From: Streptomyces regalis
GTDB taxonomy: Bacteria; Actinomycetota; Actinomycetes; Streptomycetales; Streptomycetaceae
Assembly: GCF_001509475.1 (NCBI RefSeq)
Contig: NZ_LLZG01000118.1
Location: 34,225-98,224 of the forward strand
Direction of reading: 5' to 3'
Length of the DNA: 64,000 nucleotides
The position numbers and the translations under genes were made by a program. The notes below the pieces were generated by a model, which searched no databases, was not told the DNA's origin, and saw nothing but the letters and a program-made list of their open reading frames with translations. Positions within the stretch are counted from its first letter, which is position 1, and every line of letters begins with the position of its first letter. This document shows, piece by piece, positions 25,353-40,197 of this stretch.

Positions 25353-26300
25353 CTAGCCGTTCAGGACGGCTTTCGCCTTCCCCCGGCCCACCTGCGTCCG
25401 CACGGCCCCCATGCTCGCCGCGATGACCAGGGCGATCGCCAGGGCCTGCAGGGCGGACAGGGTCTGGTCGAGGATGAGGAAGCCGGCGGCGGCGGCGAGG
25501 GCCGGCTCGAGGCTCATCAGGACGGCGAAGGTCGCTGCGGGCAGGCGGCGCAGGGCGAGGAGTTCGAGGGTGTAGGGGAGGACCGAGGAGAGGATGGCCA
25601 CGGCCGCGCCCAGTCCGAGGGTCACGGGGTCGGTGAGCTTCATGCCCGATTCGGCGATGCCCAAGGGGAGGAAGAGCACGGCGCCCACCGCCATCGCCAG
25701 GGCCAGTCCGTCGGCCTGGGGGAAGCGCCGGCCCGTGCGGGCGCTGAAGATGATGTAGGCCGCCCACATGGCGCCGGCCCCCAGGGCAAAGGCGACACCT
25801 ATGGGGTCGAGGCTGCCGAAGCCTCCGCCGCCGAGGAGGAAGACGCCGCCGAGAGCGAGTCCGGCCCAGAGGACGTTGATCGCACGACGCGAGGACAGGA
25901 CGGAGAGGGTGAGCGGGCCGAGCACCTCGAGGGTGACCGCGGGGCCCAGCGGGATACGGGCGACCGACTGGTAGAAGAGGCCGTTCATCGCGGCCATGGT
26001 GATCCCGAAGACGATCACCGTGGCCCAGTCGGTACGGGAGTGACCGCGCAGGCGCGGCCGGCAGACCAGCAGCAGGACGACCGCCGCCACCAGCAGCCGC
26101 AGCGCCACCACCCCGAGCGCACCGGCCCGCGGCATCAGGCTCACCGCCAGGGCACCGCCGAACTGCACCGAGACCCCTCCGGCGAGCACCAGACCCACGG
26201 GGCCGAGGGCGCCCCAGCGGCGCGGGGTGCCGACCGTCGGCTCGGGGACGGCCCGGGTGTGGGTCGGTGCGGGTGTCGCGGCGGCGTCAGGGGTGCTCAC
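25353..26300 (-). CDS. EamA-family (drug/metabolite) transporter
   Basis: A 315-residue ten-helix inner-membrane protein built from two EamA repeats (about 33-150 and 165-300). The motifs NGLFYQSVARIPLGPAVTLEVLGPL and LALRRLPAATFAVLMSLEPALAAAAGF are characteristic of the RhtA/YdcZ-like branch that exports amino acids or small metabolites. The start is a GTG at 26300 with only a weak ribosome-binding site. It is convergent with the gene before it. The substrate is unknown. Confidence 0.88.
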   Translation of the reverse strand: MSTPDAAATPAPTHTRAVPEPTVGTPRRWGALGPVGLVLAGGVSVQFGGALAVSLMPRAGALGVVALRLLVAAVVLLLVCRPRLRGHSRTDWATVIVFGITMAAMNGLFYQSVARIPLGPAVTLEVLGPLTLSVLSSRRAINVLWAGLALGGVFLLGGGGFGSLDPIGVAFALGAGAMWAAYIIFSARTGRRFPQADGLALAMAVGAVLFLPLGIAESGMKLTDPVTLGLGAAVAILSSVLPYTLELLALRRLPAATFAVLMSLEPALAAAAGFLILDQTLSALQALAIALVIAASMGAVRTQVGRGKAKAVLNG

Positions 26301-26452
26301 GGGCGTTCCAGGGCTCGGCTCAGGGATTCGTTTCGTTCATCACGCTGTACTGCCTAGTCCAGGGTATTGGACATCGTCAGGTGTGTGAACCTATGACGCG
26401 GCTGTCTCAGAGTGTGGTCGGGTGAATTCCGAGCGAGGCGCGGGGAGGCGAG

Positions 26453-27577
26453 CTACCGCCGAGCCATGTACAGGTCCAGTGCCTTGTGCAGCAGCCGGTT
26501 GAGCGGGAAGTCCCACTCCCCCAGGTACTCGACCGCCTCACCGCCGGCGCCCACCTTGAACCGCAGCAGGCCCAGCAGATGGTTGGACTCCTCCAGCGTG
26601 TCGGTGATGCCCCGGAAGTCGTAGACCGCGGCGCCGAGTTCGTGGGCGTCGGCCATCATGCGCCACTGCATGGCGTTGTTCGGCTGGACCTCGCGCCTGC
26701 GGCTGGTGGAGGCGCCGTAGGAGTACCAGACGTGGTCGCCGACGGTCAGCATGGTGGCGGCGGCGAGGGTGTCGCCGTCGTGGTGGGCGAGGTAGAGCCG
26801 CATGCGGTCGGGGTGTTCGGCGGTGAGCGCAGTCCACATCCGCTGGAAGTAGGGCAGGGGGCGCGGGATGAAACGGTCGCGCTCGGCGGTCTCGGCGTAG
26901 AGCTCGTAGAAGACGGGCAGGTCCTCGTAGCCGCCCCGCACGACCTTCACACCGGCCTTCTCGGCCTTCTTGATGTTGCGCCGCCACTGCTGGTTGAGGC
27001 CGCGGTGGATGTCCTCCAACGACAGCCCGGCGAACGGCACTTGGCAGACGTACCGCGGCTGCCCGACGGCGAAGCCCTCCTCGCTGTCCGGCTCGGCCTG
27101 CCGCCAGCCGGCCCGCCGCAGCCGGTCGGCGATGTCGAGGGCGCGCGTGTCGCATGACGTCGGCTCCGCGTCGCGCAGCCGCCGGGCGGCCGGGTCGGCG
27201 ATGGCCGCCTTCGCCGCCTCGGTGTTCCAGCGGCGTACGACGACGGGCGGGCCCATCTTGACCGAGAAGGCGCCCTGCCGCTTGAGGTGGGCGAGCATCG
27301 GCTCCAGCCAGCGCTCGCCGAGGTCGGGGGCGTACCAGTCGATGAGCGGGCCCTCGGGGAGATAGGCCAGGTACCGCCTCAGCTTCGGAAGCGGCCGGAA
27401 GAGGACGAGCCCCGCGCCGACCAGCCGTCCCGCCTCGTCGAACCACCCCAGACTCTCCGCCCGCCAGTCGGGCTTCACGTCGCCCCAGGAGGGCACCTGC
27501 GTGTGGCTGGCGGAGGGGCGGGACGCGACGAAGGCCAGGTGCTCGTCGCGGGTGATGGGCTGGAGGCGGAGGGACAT
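26453..27577 (-). CDS. FemAB-type aminoacyltransferase (peptidoglycan branching)
   Basis: A 374-residue member of the Fem (lipid II aminoacyltransferase) family with two GNAT-like subdomains. Visible landmarks are SHTQVPSWGDVK near the start, LNQQWRRNIKKAEKAGVKV in the middle, and the C-terminal YDFRGITDTLEESNHLLGLLRFKVGAGGEAVEYLGEWDFPLN, which is the strongest family signature. In Streptomyces the FemX-type enzyme adds glycine to lipid II from Gly-tRNA. The ATG at 27577 with AGGAG upstream is preferred to an upstream ATG. It probably acts in cell-wall cross-bridge formation. Confidence 0.9.
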   Translation of the reverse strand: MSLRLQPITRDEHLAFVASRPSASHTQVPSWGDVKPDWRAESLGWFDEAGRLVGAGLVLFRPLPKLRRYLAYLPEGPLIDWYAPDLGERWLEPMLAHLKRQGAFSVKMGPPVVVRRWNTEAAKAAIADPAARRLRDAEPTSCDTRALDIADRLRRAGWRQAEPDSEEGFAVGQPRYVCQVPFAGLSLEDIHRGLNQQWRRNIKKAEKAGVKVVRGGYEDLPVFYELYAETAERDRFIPRPLPYFQRMWTALTAEHPDRMRLYLAHHDGDTLAAATMLTVGDHVWYSYGASTSRRREVQPNNAMQWRMMADAHELGAAVYDFRGITDTLEESNHLLGLLRFKVGAGGEAVEYLGEWDFPLNRLLHKALDLYMARR

Positions 27578-27617
27578 GGGTGGGCTCCTGTGCGTCTCGG
27601 CGGCTGAGCCTGTCAGC

Positions 27618-28419
27618 TTACGAGGCGGCCTCCCGGCCATCCCTCGGTCCGAACACCCTCAGCGCGTCGGCATCCGTGGCACGGGCATGGAGGAAGTAGT
27701 CCGCCCACTTGGCGATGTCGGCGTACCCGCACTGCGCGGTCAGCCGGGCGATCGCCCCCGGAAGGTCGTACGCCGTCACCCGCAGGTCGACGCCCGGCCC
27801 GAGCAGGCACCAGTGGGCGCCCGCGCGCCCGTACGGCATCCCTACACTCCCCGGGTTGACCACCAGCCGTCCGTGGGCGAGCCGTGCGTACGGCATGTGG
27901 GTGTGCCCGCAGACGACCGTGCGGACGGAGTCGGCGACGCCGTCGAAGACCTCCGCCCATCGATCCGGGCGCGAGTCGACCAGGACGACCTCCTCGTCGT
28001 CGCGGGGCGTGGCGTGGCAGAACAGGACGTCGCCCAGGCCGTGCACCCGGAGCGTGAGCGTCTTGGGGAGGGAGGCGAGGAACTCGACCTGCTCCTCGGT
28101 GAGCCGACCCGCCGCATAGGGGCCGATCGGGTCGGGAATCTCGTCCCGCTCGCCCCGGCGGTACTCGACCAGCTCCCGGTCCGCGTTGCCCGCGATCCAC
28201 AGCACGCGGTCGCCCTGCTTGTGCAGGAGGTCGAGCACCTCTGCGGGCTGCGGTCCCGCCGTGATGTCCCCCGTGACCACGATGCGCTCGGCGGCCGCGA
28301 CGTCCGGCTCGGCGAGCACCGCCTCCAGGGCGGGGAGCACCCCGTGGAAGTCGGAGAGGACAGCCACCCTCCCCAGTCCCACAGCCATCCGCCCCCGCTC
28401 AACGCCCGCCCGTCCCCGC

Positions 28420-28430
<11 letters not shown>
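27618..28430 (-). CDS. Metallophosphoesterase (YfcE-like)
   Basis: About 270 residues of a calcineurin-like phosphoesterase. The metal-ligand motifs are in order: LSDFHG, TGDITAG, IAGNADRE, FCHATPRDDE and CGHTHMPYAR, then NPGSVGMPYGRAGAHW. Members hydrolyse phosphodiesters or dephosphorylate small molecules. The ATG at 28430 overlaps the end of the upstream oxidoreductase gene by 11 bases; the ATG at 28388 (MAVGLGRVAVLS) is an alternative start. Confidence 0.85.
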
Positions 28431-32557
<4,127 letters not shown>

Positions 32558-32570
32558 TCACTCCCGTACG

Positions 32571-32612
32571 ACAACAAGGGGCGCCCGGTGAGTACCGGGC
32601 GCCCCTTGTTGT
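32571..32612. terminator. Perfect 19-bp stem-loop terminator after serC
   Basis: ACAACAAGGGGCGCCCGGT (32571-32589) pairs perfectly with ACCGGGCGCCCCTTGTTGT (32594-32612) around a GAGT loop. It begins 14 bases past the serC stop and faces a convergent gene, so it is likely bidirectional. Confidence 0.85.
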
Positions 32613-32648
32613 CGGCGTTGTCGGCTCACCGGCGCGATCCCCCTCGTC

Positions 32649-32945
32649 TCAGGCCGTCACGACGTTGAAGGCAGGAAAGATCTTCGGCTGCACATCGGCG
32701 ACGCCGAGGTCCCGCAGGATGGGAAGGATGATCTGGCCGAACTGGTTGAAGGCATCCTCGGATTCCCAGACGTCCGTCACGAACCAGCCGTTCTGGGTGG
32801 GACCCGCGATGTGGGCGAGAAGACCGGGCACCGGCCAGTCGGAGCCGGCTTTGGGCAGGCCGCGCCCCTGGTTCACTCTGTTTGCCCCGTCCTCGTACTG
32901 GGCCTGCGTCATGCCGGGCATGTCGAACACCGCGATGATGGCCAT
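32649..32945 (-). CDS. Small ABM/dimeric-barrel-like protein
   Basis: 98 residues with an antibiotic-biosynthesis-monooxygenase-like ferredoxin fold pattern: an N-terminal strand AIIAVFDMPGMTQAQYE and GWFVTDVWESEDAFNQFGQIILPIL. The C-terminal strand is KIFPAFNVV. Such proteins act as small dimeric oxygenases, lyases or stress proteins. The start is an ATG at 32945 with CGGAGTG upstream. It is convergent with serC. The specific role is unknown. Confidence 0.7.
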   Translation of the reverse strand: MAIIAVFDMPGMTQAQYEDGANRVNQGRGLPKAGSDWPVPGLLAHIAGPTQNGWFVTDVWESEDAFNQFGQIILPILRDLGVADVQPKIFPAFNVVTA

Positions 32946-33111
32946 GATCACTCCGTCTCGTCGAGAGTCCTCAGGGCTCCCAGTCGACAGGCCAGGCCAC
33001 CCGCCCGCACCCCGAAGCCCGCCATCCGGACGAGCCGACCCTTCGACGGCGTCGGCATCCCGCGGTCCGGCGGGGCGCCCAGCACACCAGGCGCCCCGCC
33101 TCACAGCGCCG

Positions 33112-34725
<1,614 letters not shown>

Positions 34726-34737
34726 TCAAGGACGCCG

Positions 34738-34760
34738 TATCAATATGCGGCTCCGCCGCG
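34738..34760 (+). repeat. Fragment of the dispersed intergenic repeat
   Basis: TATCAATATGCGGCTCCGCC followed by GCG matches the hairpin core of the repeats at 1584-1662 and 18050-18119. The flanking conserved parts are missing. Confidence 0.45.
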
Positions 34761-34765
34761 CGGCG

Positions 34766-35593
34766 TCACCGGCTCAGCTTCTGGAACCTCCGCACCGCGA
34801 GCGGCAGGAAGATCACCGTCAGGATCACCGGCCACACCCCCGCCATCAGCAGCGCATGCTGCTCGACCCAGGAGTCCCCGGCGACAGCCGTGCCCGGCAC
34901 CCCGAACAGCTCGCGGCTGGCCGCCGCCGTGGACGAGATCGGGTTCCAGGCCGCCACCCAGCCCAGCCAGTCGGGCATCAGCTGCGGCGCGACGAAGATG
35001 CTGGAGATCATCGTGAGCGGGAAGGCGACGGCGAACAGACCGCCCGCGGCCTCCGGGTTCGGGACCAGCAGGCCCAGCCACACCCCGATCCAGATCAGCG
35101 CGAACCGCAGCCACAGCAGCAGACCGAAGGCGCCGAGGAAGCCGAACCCGCCGTCCGGGCGCCAGCCCATCGCGAAGGCCGTCAGCATCATGATCGCCAA
35201 CTCCGCGCAGGCGGCGAGCAGATCGGTGATCCCGCGCCCGGCGACCACCGCGGACGAGGCCATCGGCATGGAGCGGAACCGGTCGATGACGCCCTTCGTC
35301 GAGTCGTAGACGACGAGGGTGGCGGTGTTGATGAAGCCGAACGCCATCGTCATCACGAACATGCCCGGCATCAGGAAGTCCTTGTAGTTCCCGCCGCCGG
35401 GCACCTTCATCGCGCTGCCGAAGACATAGCCGTAGAGCAGGACGGACAGGATCGGGAAGCCCAACTGCCAGGCGATGTTGATCGGTTGGCGCTGGTAGTG
35501 GGTGAGGCCGCGGCGGACGATGTTCCAGACGTCGGCGAGGGTCCAGTACAGGCGGCCGTGCGTGGCCGGGACGGTCAGGTCTACGGCGGTCAC
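34766..35593 (-). CDS. ABC-2 permease, DrrB-like
   Basis: A 275-residue exporter permease with six hydrophobic segments. The order [57 protein letters not shown] and the C-terminal [14 protein letters not shown] is that of the DrrB/ABC2-membrane type, used for drug or natural-product export. The start GTG overlaps the ATPase stop as GTGA. It acts with the ATPase encoded immediately upstream. The substrate is unknown. Confidence 0.9.
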   Translation of the reverse strand: MTAVDLTVPATHGRLYWTLADVWNIVRRGLTHYQRQPINIAWQLGFPILSVLLYGYVFGSAMKVPGGGNYKDFLMPGMFVMTMAFGFINTATLVVYDSTKGVIDRFRSMPMASSAVVAGRGITDLLAACAELAIMMLTAFAMGWRPDGGFGFLGAFGLLLWLRFALIWIGVWLGLLVPNPEAAGGLFAVAFPLTMISSIFVAPQLMPDWLGWVAAWNPISSTAAASRELFGVPGTAVAGDSWVEQHALLMAGVWPVILTVIFLPLAVRRFQKLSR

Positions 35594-36591
35594 GCGACGG
35601 CCCCCTTCTCGGTCTTCTCGGTCTGCTCGGTCTTGTCAGTCTTCTCGGCGCGGTGTCCGGTCAGGCGCAGGAAGACGTCGTCGAGGCTCGGCCTGCGCAG
35701 CCCGATGTCCTCGACCTGGACGCCCTCGTCCTGCAACGTCCGCGCGACCTCGGTCAGCGCGGACACCCGGTCGACCACGGGCGCGTGCACCCGCAACTCG
35801 CCCTCCTCCGTCTCGGGTTCGCCGTCCGAGACGCGGGCGACGACCTTCGCCACCTGGGGGAGGTCGGCCCGGTCGGCGACGACGACCTCGATACGGTCGC
35901 CGCCGACGAGGTTCTTCAGCCCGTCCGGGGTGTCGTCGGCGATGGCCCGGCCCTGGTCGATGACGGTGATGTGCGAGGCCAGCTTGTCGGCCTCCTCCAG
36001 GTACTGGGTGGTCAGCAGCACGGTCGTACCGCTCTCCACCAACGCCCGTACCGAGTCCCAGACCTCGCCCCGGCTGCGGGGGTCGAGCCCCGTCGTCGGC
36101 TCGTCGAGGAAGAGGACGGCCGGGGCGAGGATCATCGAGGCGGCGAGGTCGAGGCGGCGCCGCATACCGCCGCTGTACTTGCCCACGCCCTTGTCGGCGG
36201 CGTCGGTCAGGTCGAACTGTTCCAAGAGCTCGGCGGCGCGCAACTTCGCCCGTTTGCCGCCCAGATGGAAGAGCCGGCCGAACATCTCCAGGTTCTGCCG
36301 GCCGGTGAGCACCTCGTCCACGGCCGCGTACTGTCCGGTGAGCCCGATGCGGGCCCGCACCTCGCGCGGCTGCCGGGCCACGTCCAGGCCGGCCACCGTC
36401 GCCCGGCCGGCGTCCAGCCTGATCAGCGTGGACAGGATGCGTACGGCGGTGGTCTTGCCCGCGCCGTTCGGCCCGAGCAGACCGTGCACCGTGCCCTCGC
36501 GGACGGCCAGATCGAAGCCACCGAGGGCGCGTTTCTCGCCGTAGCGCTTCTCCAGCCCCTCGGCGCGGACCGCGTATCCGTCGTCACCCAT
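35590..36591 (-). CDS. ABC transporter ATPase, DrrA-like
   Basis: 333 residues. Walker A is [11 protein letters not shown] near 40, the signature is [12 protein letters not shown] near 140, Walker B is [14 protein letters not shown] near 160, and the H-loop is in [17 protein letters not shown] DrrA-type C-terminal extension (about 225-320, ending [17 protein letters not shown]) is present, with a run of [13 protein letters not shown] repeats at the very end. It energises the downstream permease. The start is an ATG at 36591 with AAAGGGGG upstream. Confidence 0.93.
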   Translation of the reverse strand: MGDDGYAVRAEGLEKRYGEKRALGGFDLAVREGTVHGLLGPNGAGKTTAVRILSTLIRLDAGRATVAGLDVARQPREVRARIGLTGQYAAVDEVLTGRQNLEMFGRLFHLGGKRAKLRAAELLEQFDLTDAADKGVGKYSGGMRRRLDLAASMILAPAVLFLDEPTTGLDPRSRGEVWDSVRALVESGTTVLLTTQYLEEADKLASHITVIDQGRAIADDTPDGLKNLVGGDRIEVVVADRADLPQVAKVVARVSDGEPETEEGELRVHAPVVDRVSALTEVARTLQDEGVQVEDIGLRRPSLDDVFLRLTGHRAEKTDKTEQTEKTEKGAVA

Positions 36592-36609
36592 GAGTCCCCC
36601 TTTCGATAA

Positions 36610-36649
36610 CTGAGTACAGCGTACCCGATTGCGCGTACGCCGTACTCAG
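36610..36649. promoter_or_regulatory. Inverted-repeat operator between the Drr-like exporter and its TetR gene
   Basis: CTGAGTACAGCGTAC (36610-36624) and GTACGCCGTACTCAG (36635-36649) are inverted repeats with one mismatch around a 10-base centre, located in the 86-base divergent promoter region. This is the expected site for the TetR regulator at 36678. Confidence 0.75.
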
Positions 36650-36677
36650 TTTTTTCGGAGGACTTAAGCTGAACTGC

Positions 36678-37472
36678 ATGACGAGCGGCAAGGGCGGCAC
36701 CAGCGGTACGGAGACCAGCGGCAGCGGCGACATCGTCCGCACGTTGGAGCTGCTCTGGGAGACGGGCCGGCGCCCCAGCCGCGGGCCGAAGCCGACCCTC
36801 ACCCTGGACCAGATCGTGGAAGCGGCCGTCCGGGTCGCGGACGCCGAGGGCCTGGAGTCGGTGTCCATGCGCCGGGTCGCCGCCGAGCTGGGCACCGGCA
36901 CGATGTCGCTGTACCGGTACGTCCCCGGCAAGGCCGAGCTGCTCGACCTGATGCTGGACCGCGTCCAGCGCCCCTCCGAGAACCCGGCCGACCTCGGCGA
37001 CGGCGGCTGGCGCTCGGCCCTGGAAGCCCTGGGCCGGGCGACTCTGGCCCTCTACCGCCGCCACCCCTGGCTGCTCCAGGTCAACCAGTCCCGCCCGATC
37101 CTCGGCCCGAGCGCCCTGGACGGCATGGAGAAGGTGCTCGACCGCATCAAGCCGATGGGCCTGACCGACCGCGAGCTGGTCTCCGCGATCATCATGATCG
37201 ACGGGTACGTCGTCGGCGCCGCGCGCACCCAGCTGTACCAGCGGGAGGCCGAGCGCCGGACGGGCCTGACGGACGGGGAGTTCTGGCAGGCCCAGGCGCC
37301 GATGCTGGAGAAGATCATGGCGTCCGGCCGCTACCCCCTCCTCGCCTCCCTCGACGAGAACACCTGGAATCCCGACTTCGACCACTTCGAGTTCGGGCTG
37401 CAGCGGATCCTGGACGGGCTCGAGGTCTTCGTCGCCCGGCACGGAGACCCCTCGCCCCGGCGCCCTAGCTAG
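36678..37472 (+). CDS. TetR-family regulator of the adjacent exporter
   Basis: 264 residues. After a disordered head of about 35 residues comes the DNA-binding region TLDQIVEAAVRVADAEGLESVSMRRVAAELGTGTMSLYRYVPGKAELLDLM. The C-terminal domain is the TetR_C-like helical ligand domain (WRSALEALGRATLALYRRHPWLLQV). It is divergent from the exporter genes, with the inverted repeat between them, so it most likely represses them and is released by the exported compound. Its stop codon abuts the MITE-like element. Confidence 0.9.
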   Translation: MTSGKGGTSGTETSGSGDIVRTLELLWETGRRPSRGPKPTLTLDQIVEAAVRVADAEGLESVSMRRVAAELGTGTMSLYRYVPGKAELLDLMLDRVQRPSENPADLGDGGWRSALEALGRATLALYRRHPWLLQVNQSRPILGPSALDGMEKVLDRIKPMGLTDRELVSAIIMIDGYVVGAARTQLYQREAERRTGLTDGEFWQAQAPMLEKIMASGRYPLLASLDENTWNPDFDHFEFGLQRILDGLEVFVARHGDPSPRRPS

Positions 37473-37632
37473 GGCCTGTCTGACAATTCCCGTCGTCCGC
37501 CCGGAGGGCGGGCCCCGCGGCGTCATGGGGGAGGAGCCACGTGGGCGGTTCGGCAACGCGGCTGGGGGTCCCCCTCTGGGGGGAGTGCGTGCCAGGCGTC
37601 GCGGGGCAGGCGGGAATTGTCGGACAGGCCCT
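37471..37632. mobile_element. MITE-like element, 162 bp
   Basis: The terminal inverted repeats AGGGCCTGTCTGACAATTCC (37471-37490, continuing CG) and its counterpart CGGGAATTGTCGGACAGGCC (37611-37630, continuing CT) match at 21 of 22 positions. The inner 118 bases are GC-rich with a small GGGGTCCCC-type palindrome and no coding sequence. It starts inside the stop codon of the TetR gene and ends 6 bases before the stop of the next, convergent gene. From memory, sequences of this kind recur in many Streptomyces genomes. No clear target duplication is seen. Confidence 0.7.
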
Positions 37633-37638
37633 GACCGC

Positions 37639-38610
37639 TCACCTGCGGCGCACCAGCCGCCGGAACCCGAAGACGACCGCGCAGGCGACGAGCACGGCGA
37701 TGGCGCCGAGCTTGAGGTCGCCGGTCCGGTCGCTGTCGCCGTCGTCCGAGGAGGCCGAACTCCCGCCGCCGGACGAGGATTCGGCGGACCCGGCGTTCCC
37801 GGGGGCGTCCTTCGCCACGACGCCGCTGTTGACTCCCTCGCTGCCGAGCATGATCTTCGTGCCGTCGGTGGAGTAGGAGACGGACTCCCCCTGGCCCAGG
37901 GGCACGCTGATGCGCTCCAGGCGCTTGAGCTTGCCGCTGTTCCAGTCGTAGGCGATGCCGCCGAAGTAGCCGCGTACGGCGAGCGTGTTGCCGTCCGGGG
38001 AGAAGGCGGCGTCGGTGGCCCACAGGTCGACCGGGCTGATGGGCTTGAAGACGTTGGTGCCGGTGGCGGAGAGCTCGGCCGGCGCCTCGTACAGGTGCCC
38101 GCCGTCCTCCTGCTTGTCGATGATGTAGACGCGCCCGGTCTTGGGGTGCACGACGAGCGACTCGGCGTCGCGCGGCCCGTCGGAGTACTTCACCACGTAC
38201 TGCGTGGCACGGATCGTCTGATCCTTGAGCGTCTTCGGCTCGGGCAGCCGGTAGACCCACACATAGGGCCACTCCACACCGTCGTTGTCGCCGATGTCAC
38301 CGACGTAGATCTCGTTCCCCGGCCCCATGGAGATGGCCTCCACGTCGCGCGGGGTGCCCACGCCGGTCAAGGTGATCGTCGCGACGGTCTCGCCGGTGCT
38401 GCTGTCGACGGCGTAGAGGTAGGCGCCCTTGTCCTGGTCGTTGTGCGTCCAGTAGATGCCCGGGTGCTGACGCGACGCGGCGAGACCGCTGGACTCTGTG
38501 ATGCGCGGGTCCTTGATCGTGAAGTCCTCGTCGCCGTCGGCGGCGGAGGCGGGTAGGGCGCACGCGCCCGCGATCAGGAATCCGGCGAGAAGGGCGATCG
38601 GTCGGCGCAT
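37639..38610 (-). CDS. Secreted, C-terminally membrane-anchored beta-propeller-like protein
   Basis: 323 residues. A signal peptide (about 1-24, MRRPIALLAGFLIAGACALP) leads to repeated strand-rich blocks such as GIYWTHNDQDKGAYLYAVD, DVEAISMGPGNEIYVGDIGDND and DAESLVVHPKTGRVYIIDK, which suggest a beta-propeller. A Ser/Gly/Asp-rich linker (about 275-298) and a final membrane helix with an RRLVRRR tail follow. It is probably exposed on the outer face of the membrane. The function is unknown; there is no recognisable catalytic motif. Confidence 0.75.
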   Translation of the reverse strand: MRRPIALLAGFLIAGACALPASAADGDEDFTIKDPRITESSGLAASRQHPGIYWTHNDQDKGAYLYAVDSSTGETVATITLTGVGTPRDVEAISMGPGNEIYVGDIGDNDGVEWPYVWVYRLPEPKTLKDQTIRATQYVVKYSDGPRDAESLVVHPKTGRVYIIDKQEDGGHLYEAPAELSATGTNVFKPISPVDLWATDAAFSPDGNTLAVRGYFGGIAYDWNSGKLKRLERISVPLGQGESVSYSTDGTKIMLGSEGVNSGVVAKDAPGNAGSAESSSGGGSSASSDDGDSDRTGDLKLGAIAVLVACAVVFGFRRLVRRR

Positions 38611-38740
38611 GTCCCCAAGCCTGCCATCCGGCCCGGTGTTTCGGAGTCCGGGTCGGCAGCGGGGTGAACTGCTCCGGGAGTGTCAGGCTTCACACCCGGC
38701 CGCCCCCTACCGAAAGGTAGCGATCGTCCATCATGAGCGG

Positions 38741-39415
38741 ATGCTCAGGTTCATGCCCGTCGGCGACTCCCAGACCATCGGCAGCGCCGGCGAACACACA
38801 TGGCGCTACCGCATGTGGCAGCACCTGCGTGAGACATACGGCGGCCCCTTCGCCCTCGTCGGCCCGCGCGAGACGCTGTACGACAAGGCCACGGACGCAC
38901 CCACGTCGTACGAGTACGCCGACCCCGACTTCCCCCGCGCCCACCTCGCCGGCTGGGGAGAGGGCTGGCTGCACATGGCACCGCTGATCGGCGAGGCGGT
39001 GCGGGCGTACCGGGCGGATGTGCTGCTGGTGTCGCTGGGCCTGATCGACCTGGGGTTCTATACGAACGCGGGGCAGACAGCGGAGAACGTGCGGGGGTTC
39101 GTGGCGGCGGCGAGGGCGGCGAACCCGCGCGTTCGGATGGTCGTGCTCCCGGTGATCCCGAATGTGCGCGCAGAGTCCGAAGTGCTCTTCGCCGCCGAGG
39201 TCGCCCGCTTCAATGAACTCCTGGCGAAGGCAGTCGCCGACCTGGACGAACCCCGCTCACCCCTGCTCCTGGCCTCCCCTCCCCCGTCGTACGACATCCA
39301 TCTCGACACGTACGACGGCACGCACCCGAACGCGAGCGGTGAGCACAAGATCGCGGAGGCGTTCGCGGAGGCGATGTACCAGGCGTGGGACCTGGGCGAG
39401 CCCTACGCGGTCTGA
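38741..39415 (+). CDS. SGNH/GDSL-family hydrolase
   Basis: A 224-residue hydrolase. Block I is FMPVGDSQTIG (catalytic Ser in GDSQ), with the usual GDS context. Block V at the C-terminus is DGTHPNASGEHKIAE, with the Asp and His of the catalytic set. No signal peptide is evident, so it may be cytoplasmic or exported by another route. The ATG at 38741 is chosen over 38753 since relatives begin shortly before the PVGDS motif. The ester substrate is unknown. Confidence 0.85.
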   Translation: MLRFMPVGDSQTIGSAGEHTWRYRMWQHLRETYGGPFALVGPRETLYDKATDAPTSYEYADPDFPRAHLAGWGEGWLHMAPLIGEAVRAYRADVLLVSLGLIDLGFYTNAGQTAENVRGFVAAARAANPRVRMVVLPVIPNVRAESEVLFAAEVARFNELLAKAVADLDEPRSPLLLASPPPSYDIHLDTYDGTHPNASGEHKIAEAFAEAMYQAWDLGEPYAV

Positions 39416-39522
39416 GTGTCCGGGGCAGGCATGTGAGGTTCCCTCGGTGTCCCGGTTACGGTGCGTATCGTTGTACTGCGCGGCTGCACCTTTCCGTGGA
39501 GCGGCCGGGGAGGAGCGCCACG

Positions 39523-40107
39523 ATGACCGTCCTTGAAGACAGGATCGAGATGGCCGAGGAAGACGGCGAGCTGACTCTGGACGGGCTGTTCGAGTCGCTT
39601 GAGCGGACCACCCCCGAGGGCTACAAGGTCGAGATCGTCGAGGGGGCCATCTTCATGTCACCGCAGCGGGACACGCACTGGGAGATCATCGCCGACATCT
39701 ACGAGCAGCTGCGCACCAAGTACCCGCGCAAGCGCGTGAAGTCGGATGTCCGCGTCGACTACCCGGGGCACCTCAACGGCTTCGCCTCGGACGTGACCCT
39801 CGTGGCCGAGGGAGCCGAGAAGAACGAGAAAGGCCTCTGGCGCTGCCAGGACGTCGTCTTCGTGGCCGAGGTCATCTCGAAGGGCACGGCCCACAACGAC
39901 TACGGCCCCAAGAAGACCGCCTACGCCCTCGCCGAAGTCCCCGTCTATCTCATCGCCGACCCCTACCAGGGCAAGTGCCACCTGTACACGCAGCCCAAGG
40001 ACGGCGACTACATCACGGAGACGACGGTCACCTTCGGCGGGGACGTCGACCTCACCATCACGGACATCGGCCTCACCCTCACGACCGACGAGTTCCCCCG
40101 CGACTGA
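39523..40107 (+). CDS. Uma2-family endonuclease-like protein, copy A
   Basis: 194 residues of the DUF820/Uma2 family, a restriction-endonuclease-like (PD-(D/E)XK) fold. Visible are VEIVEGAIFMSP, HWEIIADIYEQLRTKYP, the acidic site FASDVTLVAE, and FVAEVISKGTAHNDYGPKKTAYALAEVPVYLIADP (E and K of the core). It is one of many such genes in Streptomyces; its target is unknown. A near-identical leader and strong protein similarity link it to copy B at 46781. The ATG at 39523 has GGGGAGGAGC upstream. Confidence 0.88.
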   Translation: MTVLEDRIEMAEEDGELTLDGLFESLERTTPEGYKVEIVEGAIFMSPQRDTHWEIIADIYEQLRTKYPRKRVKSDVRVDYPGHLNGFASDVTLVAEGAEKNEKGLWRCQDVVFVAEVISKGTAHNDYGPKKTAYALAEVPVYLIADPYQGKCHLYTQPKDGDYITETTVTFGGDVDLTITDIGLTLTTDEFPRD

Positions 40108-40128
40108 CTGACGCCGATCAAGACGTGC

Positions 40129-40161
40129 CGAAGGCCCGCCGGGCAAACCGGCGGGCCTTCG
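40129..40161. terminator. Stem-loop terminator between Uma2 copy A and a convergent gene
   Basis: CGAAGGCCCGCCGG (40129-40142) pairs perfectly with CCGGCGGGCCTTCG (40148-40161) around GCAAA. It lies 21 bases past the Uma2 stop and serves two convergent genes. Confidence 0.8.
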
Positions 40162-40197
40162 CGTGAGAGCGAGGTCAGGCTCGCTCAAGGGGCGGGA

